Shown: piece by piece, positions 13,203-21,951 of the stretch | Position numbering within the stretch: the first letter of the stretch is position 1 | Layout: each line of letters opens with the position of its first letter | Assembly: GCA_937901285.1 (NCBI GenBank) | Contig: CALCHI010000523.1 | Coordinates: 1 to 21,951, forward strand | Source of the DNA: UBA8437 sp003445035 | GTDB taxonomy: Bacteria > Planctomycetota > Planctomycetia > Planctomycetales > Planctomycetaceae | Length of the DNA stretch: 21,951 nucleotides | Direction of reading: 5' to 3' | Notes under the pieces: model-generated | What the model was told of the DNA's origin: nothing | Databases searched by the model: none | Seen by the model: the letters and a program-made list of their open reading frames with translations, nothing else | Position numbers and translations under genes: made by a program

Positions 13203-13793
13203 ATGATCGAGCCGGAAACTCGCCCTCCCCGCAGCAGCGAACTGCTCTCGAGAACCGCCAGCCGATTGCTGGTGGTCGATGTGCAGCAGAAGTTGCTGGA
13301 TCACATTCCGGTCTCGGGGACGCTGGTCGAGAACTGCCGGCGGCTGATCCGGGGGGCCCAGGTGCTGGATGTGCCGGTCGCCGCGACCGAGCAGTATCCA
13401 GATGGACTGGGGCCGACGGCGGAGGTGTTGGCCGGCCTGATGGGTGAGATTCCCGAGAAGCTCCGGTTCAGTTGTGTCGAGTGCCTGGACTGGGGAGGGC
13501 CGGCCGGCGATGAGGATCAGCGTGACCAGGTGGTCGTCTGTGGCATCGAGGCACATGTCTGTGTCACCCAGACGGCGTTGGACCTGGCCGCCCAGGGCTA
13601 CCGTGTCTATGTCCCCGCCGATGCGGTCGCCAGCCGGCACAAGCTCGACTGGAAGACCGCTCTCGGACGACTCGCCGATTCGGGAATTGTCGTGTTGACG
13701 ACCGAGAGCGTGTTGTTCGAGTGGTGCGAGGTGGCCGGGACCGACGAATTCCGGCAGATCAGCCGATTGGTGACCGGAAAAGACGAAGCTTGA
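13203..13793 (+). CDS. Isochorismatase-family cysteine hydrolase
   Basis: 196-residue cytoplasmic hydrolase of the isochorismatase-like alpha/beta fold. The catalytic triad is recognisable: Asp26 in LLVVDVQQKLL, Lys86 in EKLRFS, and nucleophile Cys120 in GIEAHVCVTQTALDL, preceded by the non-proline cis-peptide region (VVCGIEAH). The ATEQYPDGLGPT stretch at 61-72 is typical of the YcaC-like subgroup, whose substrates are mostly unknown. Nothing suggests siderophore synthesis: there is no aryl carrier domain and there are no ent-like neighbours. The ATG at 13203 lacks a strong Shine-Dalgarno. A gap of 132 bp separates it from the divergent SUMF1-like gene, and hemB follows 67 bp downstream, possibly co-transcribed. 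Amidase, nicotinamidase or N-carbamoylsarcosine amidase-like activity cannot be separated by eye. Confidence 0.9.
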   Translation: MIEPETRPPRSSELLSRTASRLLVVDVQQKLLDHIPVSGTLVENCRRLIRGAQVLDVPVAATEQYPDGLGPTAEVLAGLMGEIPEKLRFSCVECLDWGGPAGDEDQRDQVVVCGIEAHVCVTQTALDLAAQGYRVYVPADAVASRHKLDWKTALGRLADSGIVVLTTESVLFEWCEVAGTDEFRQISRLVTGKDEA

Positions 13794-13860
13794 AACGGGT
13801 TCGCACGGGGGGTTACAACGGAGTGAGTGCCACCGTGTCGAAATGTGCCGACGGCAGTCC

Positions 13861-14891
13861 ATGGCTTCAACCGCACCAGAATCCACCACTCCCGAAACGG
13901 CCGCTTCTGCGACATTTCCCAATGTCCGGATGCGTCGCCTGAGGACCCATCCCCGGTTGCGGGAGATGGTCCGCGAGACGCGGTTGTCTCCGTCGGACTT
14001 CATCCTGCCGCTATTCATCCGGCATGGTGAGAACCAGCGGTTGCCGATTTCCTCGATGCCCGGCCACAGCCAGTTGACGGTTGACCTGCTGGCTGACGAG
14101 GTGAAGGAGATCGCATCGCTGGGCATTCCGGCAGTGATCCTCTTCGGAATCCCCGCCGAGAAGGACGCGGTGGGCAGCGATGCGTGTGACGACCAGGGGA
14201 TCGTGGCCGAGGCGGTGCGGGCGATCAAGGCCAGCGGCACCGACCTGCTGGTGATCACCGACGTGTGTTTCTGTGAGTTCACCGACCACGGCCACTGCGG
14301 GATCATCAACGACCGCCATGGAACACTGGATGTCGACAACGACGCGACGCTGGAGATCCTGGCCACCCAGGCGGTCACCCATGCCCGAGCCGGTGCCGAC
14401 ATGCTGGCTCCATCGGGAATGATGGATGGGATGGTCGGTGCAATCCGTGGCGGACTCGATGCGGCCGGTTTCACCAACCTGCCGATTCTCAGTTACGCGG
14501 TGAAATACTCGTCGGCCTTCTACGGCCCGTTCCGCGATGCGGCCGAGAGTGCTCCGCAGTTCGGTGACCGCCGGACTTACCAGATGGATCCGGCCAATGC
14601 GGGCGAGGCCCTGCGAGAGGCGGCCCTGGACGTGGCCGAGGGTGCCGACCTGCTGATGGTCAAACCGGCCCTGGCCTATCTCGACATCATCCATCGCGTC
14701 AAGCAGGCTCATCCGGGTGTTCCCCTGGCGGCCTACAATGTCAGCGGTGAGTACGCGATGGTCAAAGCGGCTGCCGAGGCCGGCTGGATCGACGAGCAGG
14801 GCGTGGCCCTGGAGAGCCTGCTGGCGATCAAGCGGGCCGGAGCCGACATGATCCTGACCTACTTCGCCAAGGACGCCTGTCGCTGGTTGAG

Positions 14892-14895
<4 letters not shown>
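13861..14895 (+). CDS. hemB: Delta-aminolevulinic acid dehydratase (porphobilinogen synthase)
   Basis: Condenses two 5-aminolevulinate molecules to porphobilinogen in tetrapyrrole synthesis. In the 344-residue form both active-site lysines are present: Lys215 in YAVKYSSAFYGPFRDA and Lys268 in LLMVKPALAYLDII, with nearly the same spacing as E. coli Lys194/Lys246. The catalytic-zinc cysteines Cys136, Cys138 and Cys146 in DVCFCEFTDHGHCG are all there, so it is the zinc-dependent type rather than the magnesium Asp-rich type. The RLRTHPRLREMVRETRLSP start of the family begins at about residue 26, so there is a short Thr/Ala-rich N-terminal tail. The frame is open to an ATG at 13843, but the ATG at 13861 is used here; an internal start nearer the conserved RMRRLR is also possible. 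Its TAG stop is interlocked with that of uvrA, the two sharing one CTAG. Confidence 0.96.
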
Positions 14896-21827
<6,932 letters not shown>

Positions 21828-21853
21828 CAACCTGCTTCCCGGCCGCGTCCGGC

Positions 21854-21951
21854 TCACGTTACAGACTCGCTGCCCTCGGTCTCGGGCTCCTGTTCGGGCT
21901 CCTGTTCAGGCTCCTGTTCAGGCTCCTGTTCAGGCTCCTGTTCAGGCTCCT
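21854..21951 (-). CDS. 3' end of a Glu-Pro-Glu-Gln repeat protein (partial)
   Basis: Running off the right edge, the minus-strand frame reads repeated Glu-Pro-Glu-Gln and ends ETEGSESVT before a TGA at 21856-21854. That TGA overlaps the alternative uvrA GTG as GTGA, the same junction seen three times elsewhere between genuine gene pairs in this window, which supports a real gene immediately upstream of uvrA. Only 32 codons are visible. The tail is strongly acidic and disordered-looking, so nothing can be said of function. Alternatively the repeat may simply lie in non-coding DNA that happens to be open in this frame. Confidence 0.5.
   Translation of the reverse strand, partial: EPEQEPEQEPEQEPEQEPEQEPETEGSESVT
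21885..21951. repeat. 12-bp tandem repeat (GGCTCCTGTTCA), about 5.6 copies
   Basis: Units start at 21885, 21897, 21909, 21921 and 21933, with a partial unit at 21945 that continues beyond the window. All are identical except the first, which ends in G instead of A. The unit is a multiple of three and encodes Glu-Pro-Glu-Gln on the minus strand. Nucleotide-level identity, rather than only amino-acid identity, points to recent slippage or unequal exchange. Confidence 0.97.

Noticed and set aside
13188..14477. 429-codon minus-strand frame across the hydrolase and hemB
   Set aside because: Both plus-strand genes have full catalytic motif sets, and this frame has none.
21885..21951. CRISPR array
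   Set aside because: The repeats are 12 bp and directly adjacent with no spacers; it is a coding-compatible tandem repeat.

Overview
The window is a gene-dense, high-GC bacterial chromosome segment, most likely from a planctomycete (phylum Planctomycetota). This assignment is an inference. It rests on a giant tandem UvrA with a C-terminal extension, a secreted SUMF1-like protein, a membrane protein ending in a single CxxCH haem motif, a tiny Tyr/Pro-rich lipoprotein, and high GC with many GTG/TTG starts. There is no prophage, insertion sequence, CRISPR array, rRNA or tRNA. Almost all the space is protein coding, and the longest gap without a convincing gene is about 260 bp.

Layout. Positions 1-1562 (minus) hold an ABC ATPase and permease pair of the nitrate/sulfonate/taurine type, overlapping by GTGA; no substrate-binding protein lies inside the window. 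Positions 1697-5144 (plus) form a tight run: a C-terminal remnant of NAD(P) transhydrogenase alpha subunit (pntA), NAD-type isocitrate dehydrogenase, type III pantothenate kinase (coaX) and an MnmE-like GTPase. The last three genes are joined by GTGA overlaps. Positions 5211-6491 (plus) encode a four-helix membrane protein with a C-terminal CxxCH. It overlaps tail-to-tail with a polytopic membrane protein resembling GT-C glycosyltransferases (6449-7960, minus). A SEDS-family RodA/FtsW protein (8053-9189, plus) diverges from that gene. A small lipoprotein (9232-9516, minus) and a TIM-barrel sugar isomerase/epimerase-like protein (9774-10550, plus) follow.

Positions 10558-13070 (minus) hold ribosomal protein S1 (four S1 domains and a long acidic/Pro-rich N-terminus), preceded on the same strand by a secreted SUMF1-like protein that lacks the catalytic cysteines of true formylglycine-generating enzyme. 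Positions 13203-14895 (plus) hold an isochorismatase-family hydrolase and HemB. Positions 14892-21827 (minus) are one gene for a 2311-residue tandem UvrA: two complete UvrA modules, four intact ATPase sites and an additional C-terminal region of roughly 345 residues. Upstream of it lies the 3' end of a gene made of a 12-bp repeat encoding Glu-Pro-Glu-Gln, cut by the window edge.

The genes are mostly housekeeping: central metabolism, CoA, haem, translation, cell wall and DNA repair. No dedicated new defence or biosynthetic system is evident. The most unusual objects are the tandem UvrA with its extension, the MnmE-like GTPase that has lost the C-terminal tRNA-modification motif, the orphan transhydrogenase fragment, and the repeat gene abutting uvrA.
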